64,000 nucleotides of DNA, taken from positions 1 to 64,000 of the forward strand of contig CAZWFE010000002.1 of the NCBI GenBank assembly GCA_964633145.1, read 5' to 3'. Within the stretch, counting starts at the first letter, position 1, and every line of letters begins with the position of its first letter. This document shows, one piece after another, positions 8,430 through 17,361 of the stretch. A program made the position numbers and the translations under genes. The notes beneath the pieces were generated by a model. It had not been told where the DNA came from. It did no database searches and was given only the letters and a program-made list of their open reading frames with translations. Source of the stretch: CAJXSD01 sp964633145. Its GTDB lineage: Bacteria > Pseudomonadota > Alphaproteobacteria > Rhodobacterales > Rhodobacteraceae.

Positions 8430-8973
8430 GTCAGCGGTTGCAGCATTGGTATGTTGTTTGGCGGCACCCGTTGTCGCCGATAGCATCGCGATAGAGGTAT
8501 CCGGCGTAGCGAATGGGACCGTTGTTATTGATTTGTTCGAAGATGTAGCCCCCAAACACGTTGAACGCATCACCACATTGGCCAAACAGGGCCAATATGA
8601 TGGCGTTGTGTTTCACCGCGTGATCGACGGGTTTATGGCGCAAACAGGGGATGTGGAATTTGGCAAAATGGGCCAAGATTTGCGCATGGCGGGGCGTGGT
8701 GGATCATCATTGCCAGATTTGCCTGCCGAATTTTCGGACGTCCCCTATGATCGCGGTGTCGTCGGTATGGCGCGATCGCAAAACCCAAACAGTGCCAACA
8801 GTCAGTTTTTCATCATGTTTGACGAAGGGTATTTCCTAAACGGTCAATATACCGTCGTCGGTCAAGTGACCGAAGGTATGGATGTTGTTGATGCCATCAA
8901 GCGTGGCGAGGGCCGCAATGGGTCCGTTTTGGGCGAACCTGACATGATGAAATCCGTCAGCGTCGTGAAATAA
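8422..8973 (+). CDS. Peptidylprolyl isomerase, exported cyclophilin type
   Basis: A 183-residue cyclophilin with a clear Sec signal peptide (about residues 1-20: hydrophobic core AVAALVCCLAAPVV, then ADS). The mature domain repeats the catalytic motifs of its neighbour: FHRVIDGFMAQTGD, NPNSANSQFFIMF, NGQYTVVGQVTEGMDVVD. It is inferred to act on periplasmic or outer-membrane proteins. The ATG lies inside the end of the upstream gene (ATGCTTAA), so it relies on re-initiating ribosomes. Close similarity of the pair points to tandem duplication followed by change of compartment. Confidence 0.92.
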   Translation: MLKSAVAALVCCLAAPVVADSIAIEVSGVANGTVVIDLFEDVAPKHVERITTLAKQGQYDGVVFHRVIDGFMAQTGDVEFGKMGQDLRMAGRGGSSLPDLPAEFSDVPYDRGVVGMARSQNPNSANSQFFIMFDEGYFLNGQYTVVGQVTEGMDVVDAIKRGEGRNGSVLGEPDMMKSVSVVK

Positions 8974-8977
8974 ATCA

Positions 8978-9009
8978 GATAGCACGCAAAATCACAATTG
9001 CGTGCTATC
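8978..9009 (+). terminator. Strong 12-bp hairpin after the cyclophilin pair
   Basis: GATAGCACGCAA pairs perfectly with TTGCGTGCTATC across an 8-nt loop, starting 5 nt after the stop codon. No T run follows, so it is either a 3'-end stabilising hairpin or an atypical terminator. Confidence 0.5.
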
Positions 9010-9063
9010 CCAGACACATCCGCAAAACAGTGATATCCTGACCTGATAAAGGGGGGTAATGTG

Positions 9064-10032
9064 ATGCGGTTTTTGATTTATGTGCTGTTCTTGGTGGCTG
9101 GGTCTGCTTCGGCCGATCCAGCATTTTGGCGTTATGAATGGCCAAAAACAGATTTTGAAAAAACAAGCCTGTCAGATTGGCGCGATGTGCGATCGGGCGG
9201 ACCAGGCAAAGACGGAATTCCCGCGTTAAATGTCCCCAAGTTTCAATCCGTTCAAAATAATAACGTTCTGGCCCCACGCGAAGGTGTGATTGTCGTCGAA
9301 ATGGGAACTGGGCCCGCGCGCGCCTATCCGCTGCGATATCTGATGTGGCATGAAATTGTGAATGACATAGTGGACGGGGTCCCCATTGCGGTGACCTATT
9401 GTCCGTTGTGTAATTCAGCCTTGGTGTTTGATCGGCGCGTTGCGGGGGACGTGTTAGAGTTCGGGGTCACAGGCAAGCTGCGCCATTCGGATATGATTAT
9501 GTTTGATCGCCAAAGCGAAAGCTGGTGGCAGCAGGCCATTGGGGAGGCGATTGTAGGCGATATGGTTGGAACCAAATTGGTCCAGCATCCCAGTCATTTG
9601 GTGGGGTGGGCCCAGTTCGTGGCGGATCATCCCCACGGTTTGGTCATGCGTACCCCCGAATTTAACAGGCGATATGGTCAAAACCCCTATGTGGGATATG
9701 ATTTGGCTCAGTATCCGTTTTTGTATCAAGGCGAAAATCCACCGCACGGAATTTCACCATTGGAACGGGTAATCCGTGTTGGAAATCATGCTTGGCCAAT
9801 GGCTGCTGTGAAAGATCAGGGCAAGGTGTCGTCAGGCGCGATAACCATAAGCTGGATTGCCGGTCAGGCATCGGCATTGGATACCGCGCAGTTAGCCGAT
9901 GGGCGAGAGGTTGGATCTGTCAGGGTACAGACCGAAAACGGTTCGGATGTGGCGCATGATGTGATGTTCGCATTTGCATTTCATGCGTTTTGGCCAGATG
10001 GGATTTGGCATCTTGTAAATGGGGCGCAATAA
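9064..10032 (+). CDS. DUF3179 domain-containing exported protein
   Basis: A 322-residue protein with a Sec signal peptide (MRFLIYVLFLVAGSASA) and the DUF3179 core, recognisable by AYPLRYLMWHEIVND, VTYCPLCNSALVFDR and SWWQQAIGEAIVGD. The paired cysteines in CPLC are a family hallmark. The function of the family is unknown to me. A GGGGGG stretch lies 7 nt before the ATG at 9064; a GTG immediately upstream is a possible alternative start. It appears to be a single-gene transcript ending at the hairpin at 10044. Confidence 0.85.
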   Translation: MRFLIYVLFLVAGSASADPAFWRYEWPKTDFEKTSLSDWRDVRSGGPGKDGIPALNVPKFQSVQNNNVLAPREGVIVVEMGTGPARAYPLRYLMWHEIVNDIVDGVPIAVTYCPLCNSALVFDRRVAGDVLEFGVTGKLRHSDMIMFDRQSESWWQQAIGEAIVGDMVGTKLVQHPSHLVGWAQFVADHPHGLVMRTPEFNRRYGQNPYVGYDLAQYPFLYQGENPPHGISPLERVIRVGNHAWPMAAVKDQGKVSSGAITISWIAGQASALDTAQLADGREVGSVRVQTENGSDVAHDVMFAFAFHAFWPDGIWHLVNGAQ

Positions 10033-10043
10033 TTGGTGTATTT

Positions 10044-10087
10044 CCCACCTGCTGACGCAGGTGGGGTGAGTATTTTTGCAAAAATGA
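10044..10087 (+). terminator. Hairpin plus TATTTTTGCAAAAATG tail, DUF3179/tyrS boundary
   Basis: CCCACCTG and CAGGTGGG form a perfect 8-bp stem with a 6-nt loop, followed by GTGAGTATTTTTGCAAAAATGAA. A closely similar composite (hairpin, then GAGGATATTTTTAGACAAAAAATG) ends the DUF2892 gene at 61.7 kb on the other strand. It lies between convergent genes. Confidence 0.65.
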
Positions 10088-10091
10088 AAGA

Positions 10092-11342
10092 CTAGGCCAA
10101 GACGACCAGCGCGTGGCGTTTTTTGCCAGCTGAGAGTTTGAGAGGTTGCGCCAGCATATCGGCGGTGACCATTAAGCCGGGTGAGGAGAGCGGCGCGTCA
10201 TTCACTCTTGCGCCGTTTTCTGCGATCAGGCGTTTGGCCTCTTTCCCGGATTTGACAAGGCCTGCTTTGATAATCAATTGGTTGATTGAAATGCCATCGC
10301 CGATGTCATCCGCTGTCAATGTGACGGTTGGAAGGTCATCGCCGATGCCACCTTGTTCAAAGACTTGGCGTGCGGTGTCTTGGGCGGCTGCAGCAGCCTC
10401 GGCGCCATGTAGGAGTGTGGTGACTTCGTTTGCGAGGACGACTTTGGCCGCGTTGATTTCGGATCCCTGTAGCGCACCCAAGCGGTCGCATTCGTCGATG
10501 GGGAGTTCGGTGTAGAGTTTCAAGAAACGGCCCACATCCGCATCGGTCGTATTGCGCCAGAATTGCCAAAATTCATAAGGTGACAGCATTTCGGCATTGA
10601 GCCAAACCGCGCCGTTTTGCGATTTGCCCATTTTTTTGCCGTCCGATGTGGTCAGCAGGGGCGATGTCAGGCCATAGACGCGTCCATCGCAGGCGCGGCG
10701 CGTTAGATCGAGGCCGTTGATGATGTTGCCCATTTGATCTGATCCGCCCATTTGCAGCATGCAGCCATAGCGTTTATGCAGTTCCAAGAAGTCATAGGCC
10801 TGCAGGATCATGTAGTTGAATTCCAGAAACGACAGGGATTGTTCCCGATCCAGTCGCGATTTTACCGATTCAAACGATAGCATTCGGTTGACGCTGAAAT
10901 GGCGGCCAATATCGCGCAGGAATTCGAGGTAGTTCAATTCATCCAACCATTCGGCATTGTTGATCATCATCGCGTCGGACGCGCCATTGCCATATGACAA
11001 GTATGCGGAAAACACCCGTTTGATACCCGAAATATTGTCGTCAATTTGCGCCGGTGTCAGCAGGGGGCGTTCATCAGCACGAAAGCTGGGATCGCCCACC
11101 TTGGTCGTGCCGCCGCCCATCAAAGTGATCGGTTTGCCACCCGTTTTTTGCAACCACCGCAGCATCATGATTTGGATCAGCGATCCCACATGCAGCGATT
11201 TGGCAGTCGCGTCAAAGCCGATATAGGCAGGCATGCCTCCCTTTTCCAATGCCTCGTCCAGGCCTGCATAATCGGTGCAGTCAGCAACAAAGCCGCGTTC
11301 TAGCATGATTTTCAGGAATTCAGATTTTGGTTTAAAGGTCAT
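10092..11342 (-). CDS. tyrS: Tyrosine--tRNA ligase
   Basis: A 416-residue class I aminoacyl-tRNA synthetase. The HIGH-type motif is HVGS (51-54), the KMSKS-type motif is KMGKS (in SDGKKMGKSQNG), and a C-terminal S4 RNA-binding domain ends with KSGKEAKRLIAENGARVN. The start MTFKPKSEF at 11342 gives the normal family length; the longer open frame upstream runs into the divergent anmK gene and is not supported. The start codons of tyrS and anmK are about 60 nt apart on opposite strands. Confidence 0.96.
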   Translation of the reverse strand: MTFKPKSEFLKIMLERGFVADCTDYAGLDEALEKGGMPAYIGFDATAKSLHVGSLIQIMMLRWLQKTGGKPITLMGGGTTKVGDPSFRADERPLLTPAQIDDNISGIKRVFSAYLSYGNGASDAMMINNAEWLDELNYLEFLRDIGRHFSVNRMLSFESVKSRLDREQSLSFLEFNYMILQAYDFLELHKRYGCMLQMGGSDQMGNIINGLDLTRRACDGRVYGLTSPLLTTSDGKKMGKSQNGAVWLNAEMLSPYEFWQFWRNTTDADVGRFLKLYTELPIDECDRLGALQGSEINAAKVVLANEVTTLLHGAEAAAAAQDTARQVFEQGGIGDDLPTVTLTADDIGDGISINQLIIKAGLVKSGKEAKRLIAENGARVNDAPLSSPGLMVTADMLAQPLKLSAGKKRHALVVLA

Positions 11343-11402
11343 GGCTTGCCCCGTGAAGATGTTTGCGCCATGTCTATAGCGGGGAACCGGTCCAAGGAAA
11401 AG

Positions 11403-12521
11403 ATGATGTTTACAAAAAAGCCATATCGCGCAGTGGGAATGATGTCGGGAACGTCGTTGGATGGCATTGATGTTGCCGAAATTGTCACGGATGGCGACAG
11501 AATTTTTGAATTTGGACGCAGTGCCTATCATGCCTATGATGACGACCACCGTTCAATGTTGCAGGCAGGTTTGGGGCGTTGGCCAGATCCAGAATTGGAT
11601 CCGCTGCAGCAATTGGTAGAACGGTTGCATATCGAGGCAGCGCAGGGGTTTAGCGCAGATATTTTGGGATTTCATGGACAGACCTTGGCCCATGATCCGG
11701 CGTCTGGGCGAACGCATCAAATTGGGAATGGGCAGATTTTGGCAAATCATCTGGGCTTACCTGTGGCGTGGGATTTTCGCAGTCGCGATGTGGCGCATGG
11801 CGGGCAAGGGGCCCCGTTGGCCCCATTTTTCCACTTTGCTTGCGCCAAGTATTGTGGCGTGACGGAACCGATTGCGGTTTTGAATTTGGGTGGTGTTGGC
11901 AATATTACCTACGTTGACCCCAGCTATGATGACCCTGCGGAGAATGGGGCCGTGTTGGCCTTTGATACGGGGCCGGCAAATGCGCCGATTAATGATGCGA
12001 TGATGGCGCGCTTTGGCAGGCCCTATGATGAAAATGGTCAGACCGCAACGCAGGGGCGGATGAATGCAGATGTCGTGCGACGGACAATGGCGTTGGATTA
12101 TTTTGCGGCACCGGCCCCGAAATCTTTGGATCGTGACGACTTTGCCCAAGTGATGGATTGGTTTTCTGGGGTAAAGGATGCGGATGTTATTGCCACACTG
12201 ACGCACATTGTGGTGGACAGTGTTATTCATGCCGTGGGGCAACTGCCCAAACGGCCCAGCAGTCTGTGGGTGACAGGGGGCGGTCGCAAAAATCCGGTCA
12301 TCATGTCGGGCCTATCTGCAGGTTTATCCTGTCCTGTGATCCCCATTGAGGCGGTTGGCCTTGATGGTGATATGCTTGAGGCGCAGGCCTTTGGTTATCT
12401 GGCGGTGCGTGTGGCGCGGGGGATGCCGATTTCCGCGCCAATGACAACGGGTGTGGCGCATCCCATGGGGGGCGGGCAGATTGCCCAGCCGCAATCACGC
12501 GCTGCAGCTGGCCCCACCTAG
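11403..12521 (+). CDS. anmK: Anhydro-N-acetylmuramic acid kinase
   Basis: A 372-residue ASKHA-fold kinase that phosphorylates and opens 1,6-anhydro-MurNAc to MurNAc 6-phosphate during cell-wall recycling. It carries the family N-terminus VGMMSGTSLDGID, GFHGQTLAHDP, VLNLGGVGNITYV, FDTGPANAPIND and TGGGRKNPVIM. AAGGA lies upstream; ATG codons at 11403 and 11406 are both possible. NagZ, which produces the anhydro sugar, is also encoded in the window (30987). The last 27 nt overlap the end of the convergent radical SAM gene. Confidence 0.95.
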   Translation: MMFTKKPYRAVGMMSGTSLDGIDVAEIVTDGDRIFEFGRSAYHAYDDDHRSMLQAGLGRWPDPELDPLQQLVERLHIEAAQGFSADILGFHGQTLAHDPASGRTHQIGNGQILANHLGLPVAWDFRSRDVAHGGQGAPLAPFFHFACAKYCGVTEPIAVLNLGGVGNITYVDPSYDDPAENGAVLAFDTGPANAPINDAMMARFGRPYDENGQTATQGRMNADVVRRTMALDYFAAPAPKSLDRDDFAQVMDWFSGVKDADVIATLTHIVVDSVIHAVGQLPKRPSSLWVTGGGRKNPVIMSGLSAGLSCPVIPIEAVGLDGDMLEAQAFGYLAVRVARGMPISAPMTTGVAHPMGGGQIAQPQSRAAAGPT

Positions 12522-13445
12522 AACACAAAATTTTGCGCAATGGGGGTGGTTCAGCTGTACGGGTTTTTCCGCCTCGGCCAGTGTTTGGCCCAATTCGAAC
12601 TGGGGATCATATGCCAACAACGTACAGGCCAGTACTGATGGATGTCCGGCTCCTTTGCGACGCACAAGCATGCGCGAACTGGCACACATCATAGCATCGG
12701 GTGATTTGTTTAATATGTCCCAACAGGCCGTAGTGATTTCTGGCACATCGACCGTTTCATCCATTTCAGGAAACAGGACTGTCGTCCCGGGATCATAGGC
12801 ATCAATCACAAACCCATGCTGATCGTACAGTTTGGCGTAGCCTTCGCGGGCTTGTGCATCGGTTTCGCCCCAAACAGTACGACCCGCGACAGCCATACGG
12901 ATCCCTTGGTCACGTAACCATTCCATGCCTGCTATTGTTTTGGCAAAGCTACCTTCACCGCGTTCTTTGTCGTGATTATCTGGGTTGTGGTGATCAATTG
13001 ATATGCGCAGGGTCAAATGGTTTGGGTATTGCTGTGCAAGTTCTGCCAATTTTTTGCGCACAGATTTCCGCATCATGGGCAGCATCGCATTTGTTAGGAT
13101 TAAAACCTGATATCCACGCTGCAAAGCCAGTTCGGCCATAGCGTTCATTTCAGGGTTCATAAAGGGTTCACCGCCCGTAAAACCGATTTCGGTGATTGGC
13201 CATTCACGTTGCTTGACCTGGTCAAGATAGTTTTCCAAATCAGACAGTGGAAAATAGACCAACGCATCATTCGTGGGCGAGCTTTCAATATAGCAATTCA
13301 CGCATTCAATATTACACAGCGTTCCCGTATTGACCCACAGTGTTTTGGGCGATGTCAGTGCGACCTGTGCGCGTGCTTCACCCTTGGCGGTGACCAATGG
13401 ATCTTGGAACTTTCCAATATTTGCGGGTATCGCGGTGTTTTGCAT
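12495..13445 (-). CDS. Radical SAM protein of unknown substrate
   Basis: A 316-residue protein with the radical SAM cluster motif CNIECVNC (CxxxCxxC, about residues 44-51) and the SAM-binding GGEPFMNPE. The C-terminus carries extra cysteines (HPHCAKFCVLGGASCSA), which could ligate an auxiliary Fe-S cluster as in SPASM/twitch enzymes. AAGGA lies 9 nt before the ATG. No peptide precursor, cofactor gene or methyl acceptor is adjacent, so the substrate cannot be guessed. It is divergent from zwf, and its 3' end overlaps anmK. Confidence 0.85.
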   Translation of the reverse strand: MQNTAIPANIGKFQDPLVTAKGEARAQVALTSPKTLWVNTGTLCNIECVNCYIESSPTNDALVYFPLSDLENYLDQVKQREWPITEIGFTGGEPFMNPEMNAMAELALQRGYQVLILTNAMLPMMRKSVRKKLAELAQQYPNHLTLRISIDHHNPDNHDKERGEGSFAKTIAGMEWLRDQGIRMAVAGRTVWGETDAQAREGYAKLYDQHGFVIDAYDPGTTVLFPEMDETVDVPEITTACWDILNKSPDAMMCASSRMLVRRKGAGHPSVLACTLLAYDPQFELGQTLAEAEKPVQLNHPHCAKFCVLGGASCSA

Positions 13446-13574
13446 TTGGTTGCATTCCTTATTCGATTTACACCTGTTGTCACAAAATCAAATGATTGAC
13501 ACAATAGCCATGACGCGATTGTGAAAAATAATCTAATTATGGACATAGATTATGTTTCGTATTAAACAGCGCTC

Positions 13575-13586
13575 GTTAGCGCTAAC
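13575..13586. promoter_or_regulatory. LacI-type palindrome upstream of zwf
   Basis: GTTAGCGCTAAC is a perfect 12-bp palindrome with a central CG, the form typical of LacI-family sugar regulators, 28 nt before the zwf start codon. At that position a bound repressor would block the promoter or early transcription of zwf-pgl-pgi. The regulator gene is not in the window. Confidence 0.55.
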
Positions 13587-13613
13587 AGTTTAAAAGCAGT
13601 AAAGGACAAGCAA

Positions 13614-15062
13614 ATGGTTTCAAGAGTGATTCCTGTCGATCCCTTTGATTTGGTCATATTTGGGGCCACGGGTGATTTGGCGCGGCGCAAAATTTTACCT
13701 GGCTTGTTCCGTCGGTTTCAGTCAGGGCAAATGACCGGTGATTCACAGATCATTGGGGCCGCGCGCAGTGAAATGGATGAAACAGGGTTTCGCGATTTGG
13801 TGCGTGACGCGATCCAAGAATTCGGACCAAAACAGGCGACCACAGCCGAAGTGGACGAATTTTTGCAACATTTGTCCTATGTCCCCATTGATGCCAAGGG
13901 CACTGGCGGCTGGGATATGCTGAAATCAAAAATGCGCACGGGCTGTGTGCGGGCGTTTTATTTCTCTGTCGCGCCGGCATTGTTTGGGGATTTGGCCGAA
14001 CGGTTGCACGGTTATGAAATTGCCTTGGACGATAGCCGCATTGTGGTTGAAAAACCCTTTGGCAAGGATCTGGCCTCTGCACGCGCCTTGAATGATACCC
14101 TGGCCAAGCATTTCCGCGAAGATCAGATTTACCGCATTGACCATTATTTGGGCAAGGAAACGGTCCAAAACCTGATGGCCGTGCGGTTTGGCAATATGCT
14201 GTTCGAACCCTTGTGGAATGCGCAATACGTGGATCATATTCAGATTACCGTTGCTGAAACCGTGGGTGTTGGGGGACGCGGGGGATACTATGATACCTCA
14301 GGTGCGATGCGCGACATGGTCCAAAACCATTTGATGCAGCTTTTATGCCTGATTGCCATGGAACCGCCCGCGAAATTCGAACCAGACGCAGTGCGCGACG
14401 AAAAGCTGAAAGTGATCCGTGCGCTGGACCCAGTTTTGCCCCACCATATCGTGCGGGGCCAATATGAGGCCGATGGCGAACATCCCGATTATCGCAGTGC
14501 CGTTGAAAACCCACGGTCGCGTACCGAAAGCTTTATCGCGCTGAAAACCCACATCAGCAATTGGCGCTGGGCGGGCACGCCGTTTTATTTGCGCACTGGA
14601 AAACGGATGCGCGCACGGACATCAGAAATTGCCGTGGTGTTCAAGGAAACACCACATTCCATTTTTGGCCCCGATGCAGGCAGCCACCGAAACGCATTGG
14701 TCATTCGGTTGCAGCCCGACGAAGGGATCACAATGGATGTAACAATCAAGGAACCTGGACCTGGCGGAATGCGTTTGGTGGATGTCCCACTGGATATGAC
14801 ATTTGCTGATGCGCTGGGCCCCGATGCCGAGGATGTGCCAGACGCCTATGAACGATTGATCATGGATGTGATCCGTGGCAACCAAACCCTGTTTATGCGC
14901 GGAGACGAGGTCGAAGCCGCATGGGCGTGGACAGACCCAATTATCCAAGGCTGGGAATCCAGAAACGATGTGCCAAAGCCATATTCAAATGGATCGGCAG
15001 GGCCCGAGGATGCCTTGGCATTGATGCACCGCGATGGGCGTCGTTGGAGAGAAGTAAAGTAA
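13614..15062 (+). CDS. zwf: Glucose-6-phosphate 1-dehydrogenase
   Basis: A 482-residue enzyme that oxidises glucose 6-phosphate to 6-phosphogluconolactone with NAD(P)+. The nucleotide-binding GATGDLARRK (18-27), EKPFGKD (146-152) and the active-site RIDHYLGKE (174-182) are all intact. It is the first gene of zwf-pgl-pgi. The stop overlaps the pgl start in TAATG. It feeds the Entner-Doudoroff or pentose-phosphate route; edd and eda are not in this window. Confidence 0.97.
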   Translation: MVSRVIPVDPFDLVIFGATGDLARRKILPGLFRRFQSGQMTGDSQIIGAARSEMDETGFRDLVRDAIQEFGPKQATTAEVDEFLQHLSYVPIDAKGTGGWDMLKSKMRTGCVRAFYFSVAPALFGDLAERLHGYEIALDDSRIVVEKPFGKDLASARALNDTLAKHFREDQIYRIDHYLGKETVQNLMAVRFGNMLFEPLWNAQYVDHIQITVAETVGVGGRGGYYDTSGAMRDMVQNHLMQLLCLIAMEPPAKFEPDAVRDEKLKVIRALDPVLPHHIVRGQYEADGEHPDYRSAVENPRSRTESFIALKTHISNWRWAGTPFYLRTGKRMRARTSEIAVVFKETPHSIFGPDAGSHRNALVIRLQPDEGITMDVTIKEPGPGGMRLVDVPLDMTFADALGPDAEDVPDAYERLIMDVIRGNQTLFMRGDEVEAAWAWTDPIIQGWESRNDVPKPYSNGSAGPEDALALMHRDGRRWREVK

Positions 15063-15733
15063 TGAAATTTGTCGAATACCCTGACCGTGATATTTTGGCA
15101 TTGGATTTGGCGGGTCTGATCGCCGATGAATTGGCCGCGGCATTGCACCACCAAGACCGCGCCACATTGGTTGTTCCCGGTGGGACGACACCGGGCCCGA
15201 TCTTTGATGATCTTAGTGCCGTTGAACTGGATTGGTCGCGCGTATCTGTGTCGTTGTCAGATGAACGCTGGGTGCCTGAAACCAGTGATCGATCCAACAC
15301 CCGCCTGATCAAGGAACGTTTATTGGTGGGTCCTGCTGCACAGGCGCGTTATCTGTCGCTTTATGCGCCCTTTCCCACCCCAGAAGAGGGATTGGCCAGT
15401 CTGATCCCACAATACCAAGATAACCTGCCCATTACGGTTTTGCTGTTGGGTATGGGGGCCGATATGCATACGGCATCAATTTTCCCAGGCGCGGATAATT
15501 TGGAATTGGCGATTTCAGCGGATGCGCCCATTTTATTGCCCATGCGTGCTGCGGGTGCGCCGGAACCACGCGTCACACTAACCGCCCCCGTTTTAGATCA
15601 GGCCATGAATAAACATGTGGTCATCTATGGGGACGACAAAAAACACAGTTTGGAACAGGCGCAGATGTTGGACCCGTATCAGGCCCCAATCCGCGCCGTG
15701 CTAGATGGTGCAACCGTGCATTGGGCACCATAA
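15062..15733 (+). CDS. pgl: 6-phosphogluconolactonase
   Basis: A 223-residue hydrolase of the NagB/lactonase fold (VVPGGTTPGPIFDDL, LSDERWVPETSDRSN, LLGMGADMHTASIFPG). It opens the lactone made by Zwf. The start at MKFVEYPDRD overlaps the zwf stop by 1 nt. The family is often weakly conserved, but these motifs and the operon position make the call secure. Confidence 0.95.
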   Translation: MKFVEYPDRDILALDLAGLIADELAAALHHQDRATLVVPGGTTPGPIFDDLSAVELDWSRVSVSLSDERWVPETSDRSNTRLIKERLLVGPAAQARYLSLYAPFPTPEEGLASLIPQYQDNLPITVLLLGMGADMHTASIFPGADNLELAISADAPILLPMRAAGAPEPRVTLTAPVLDQAMNKHVVIYGDDKKHSLEQAQMLDPYQAPIRAVLDGATVHWAP

Positions 15734-15752
15734 CCCCAGTTTAGGACAGACC

Positions 15753-17360
15753 ATGTTTGACACCTTGAAAACCCTTCAGGCCCAAGCGGCCGATCGACGT
15801 ATCATTGATTTATTCGATGCAGATGCGAACCGCGCGGATGATTTTTCCGTCCGCATGGGGGAATTGTTGTTTGATTATTCAAAAACCAATATCGACGCCA
15901 CCAGCCGACAGGCGCTGATTGACTTGGCACTATCGCGTGGTGTTGGGGAAAAACGCGACGCTATGTTTCGTGGCGATAAAATTAATGACACCGAAAATCG
16001 GGCGGTGCTGCATACTGCATTGCGCAATCTAAATGCCACGCCGGTCATGGTGGATGGTCAGGACGTGATGCCCGATGTTTTGGACACCTTGGCGCGTATG
16101 GAACAGTTTGCCCATGCCTTGCGCAGTGGCGCATATCAGGGGCAGGGGGGCACCATTCGCGATGTTGTCAACATCGGTATCGGTGGATCTGATCTGGGCC
16201 CTGTCATGGCCTGTGCGGCGCTGGCACCATATCACGATGGGCCAAACTGCCACTTTGTATCGAATGTCGATGGGGCACATGTGGCAGATGTTTTGGCCCC
16301 GTTGGATCCTGCAACAACGTTGATCATTGTGGCGTCAAAAACATTTACCACGATTGAAACCATGACCAATGCAAAAACGGCATTTGATTGGATGGCGCAA
16401 TCGGTGGGGGACCCTGCAAAACAATTTGTGGCCCTGTCGACCGCACGTGATAAAACCGCGGCCTTTGGCATATCAGATGATCGCGTGTTCGGGTTTGCCG
16501 ATTGGGTGGGCGGGCGTTATTCCATGTGGGGACCAATCGGGTTGCCCATCATGTTGGCGGTGGGCCCTGATCATTTCCGTGAATTTTTGGCCGGTGCGCA
16601 GGATATGGATGTGCATTTTCAATCCGCGCCAATAGATCAAAATCTGCCCGTTTTACTGGCACTGGTTGGCATTTGGCACAACCAAGTTTGCGGCTATGCC
16701 ACCCGTGCAGTATTGCCCTATGAACAGCGGTTGTTGCGTTTGCCTGCCTATCTGCAGCAGCTGGAAATGGAAAGTAACGGCAAAGGCGTGTCCATTGATG
16801 GCGCAGATTTGCCCTATCATTCGGGTCCGATCGTCTGGGGCGAACCCGGTACCAATGGGCAACACGCATTTTACCAGCTGATCCATCAAGGCACACGGGT
16901 AATCCCCTGCGAATTTATGGTCGGCGCACAGTCGCATGAACCGCATTTGTCCCATCATCACGATTTATTGGTCGCCAACTGCTTTGCCCAGTCCGAGGCA
17001 TTGATGCTGGGGCGCAGCTATGACACCGCCCGTGCCATGATGCAGGCTGCGGGCCATCAGGGGGCCGAATTGGACCGCCAAGCGCGCCACCGCGTGTTTC
17101 AGGGCAATCGTCCGTCGACCACGCTATTGTACCCGCGCCTGACCCCACGGGTGTTTGGCCAAATTGTGGCGCTTTATGAACATCGCGTCTTTGTCGAAGG
17201 GGTCATTCTAGGGATCAACAGTTTTGATCAATGGGGCGTTGAATTGGGCAAAGAACTGGCCACGGCGCTGGGCCCGATCGTATCAGGGCAGGCCAGTTCC
17301 GATGGCAAAGATGGTTCAACCCAAGCCTTGGTGCGCGAATTACAGCGGATGCGCGGCTAG
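15753..17360 (+). CDS. pgi: Glucose-6-phosphate isomerase
   Basis: A 535-residue isomerase interconverting glucose 6-phosphate and fructose 6-phosphate. It shows NIGIGGSDLGPVMA, VASKTFTTIETM, GGRYSMWGPIGLPI, ESNGKGV and GEPGTNGQHAFYQLIHQGT, all canonical. The start MFDTLKTLQ lies 19 nt after the pgl stop. In this operon it lets fructose 6-phosphate return to the oxidative branch. The stop lies one base from the end of the convergent M48 gene, leaving no room for a terminator. Confidence 0.97.
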   Translation: MFDTLKTLQAQAADRRIIDLFDADANRADDFSVRMGELLFDYSKTNIDATSRQALIDLALSRGVGEKRDAMFRGDKINDTENRAVLHTALRNLNATPVMVDGQDVMPDVLDTLARMEQFAHALRSGAYQGQGGTIRDVVNIGIGGSDLGPVMACAALAPYHDGPNCHFVSNVDGAHVADVLAPLDPATTLIIVASKTFTTIETMTNAKTAFDWMAQSVGDPAKQFVALSTARDKTAAFGISDDRVFGFADWVGGRYSMWGPIGLPIMLAVGPDHFREFLAGAQDMDVHFQSAPIDQNLPVLLALVGIWHNQVCGYATRAVLPYEQRLLRLPAYLQQLEMESNGKGVSIDGADLPYHSGPIVWGEPGTNGQHAFYQLIHQGTRVIPCEFMVGAQSHEPHLSHHHDLLVANCFAQSEALMLGRSYDTARAMMQAAGHQGAELDRQARHRVFQGNRPSTTLLYPRLTPRVFGQIVALYEHRVFVEGVILGINSFDQWGVELGKELATALGPIVSGQASSDGKDGSTQALVRELQRMRG

Positions 17361-17361
17361 C

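Noticed and set aside
13496..13524. TTGACA element as a zwf promoter
   Set aside because: No acceptable -10 hexamer at 16-18 nt; the match to -35 alone is not enough.
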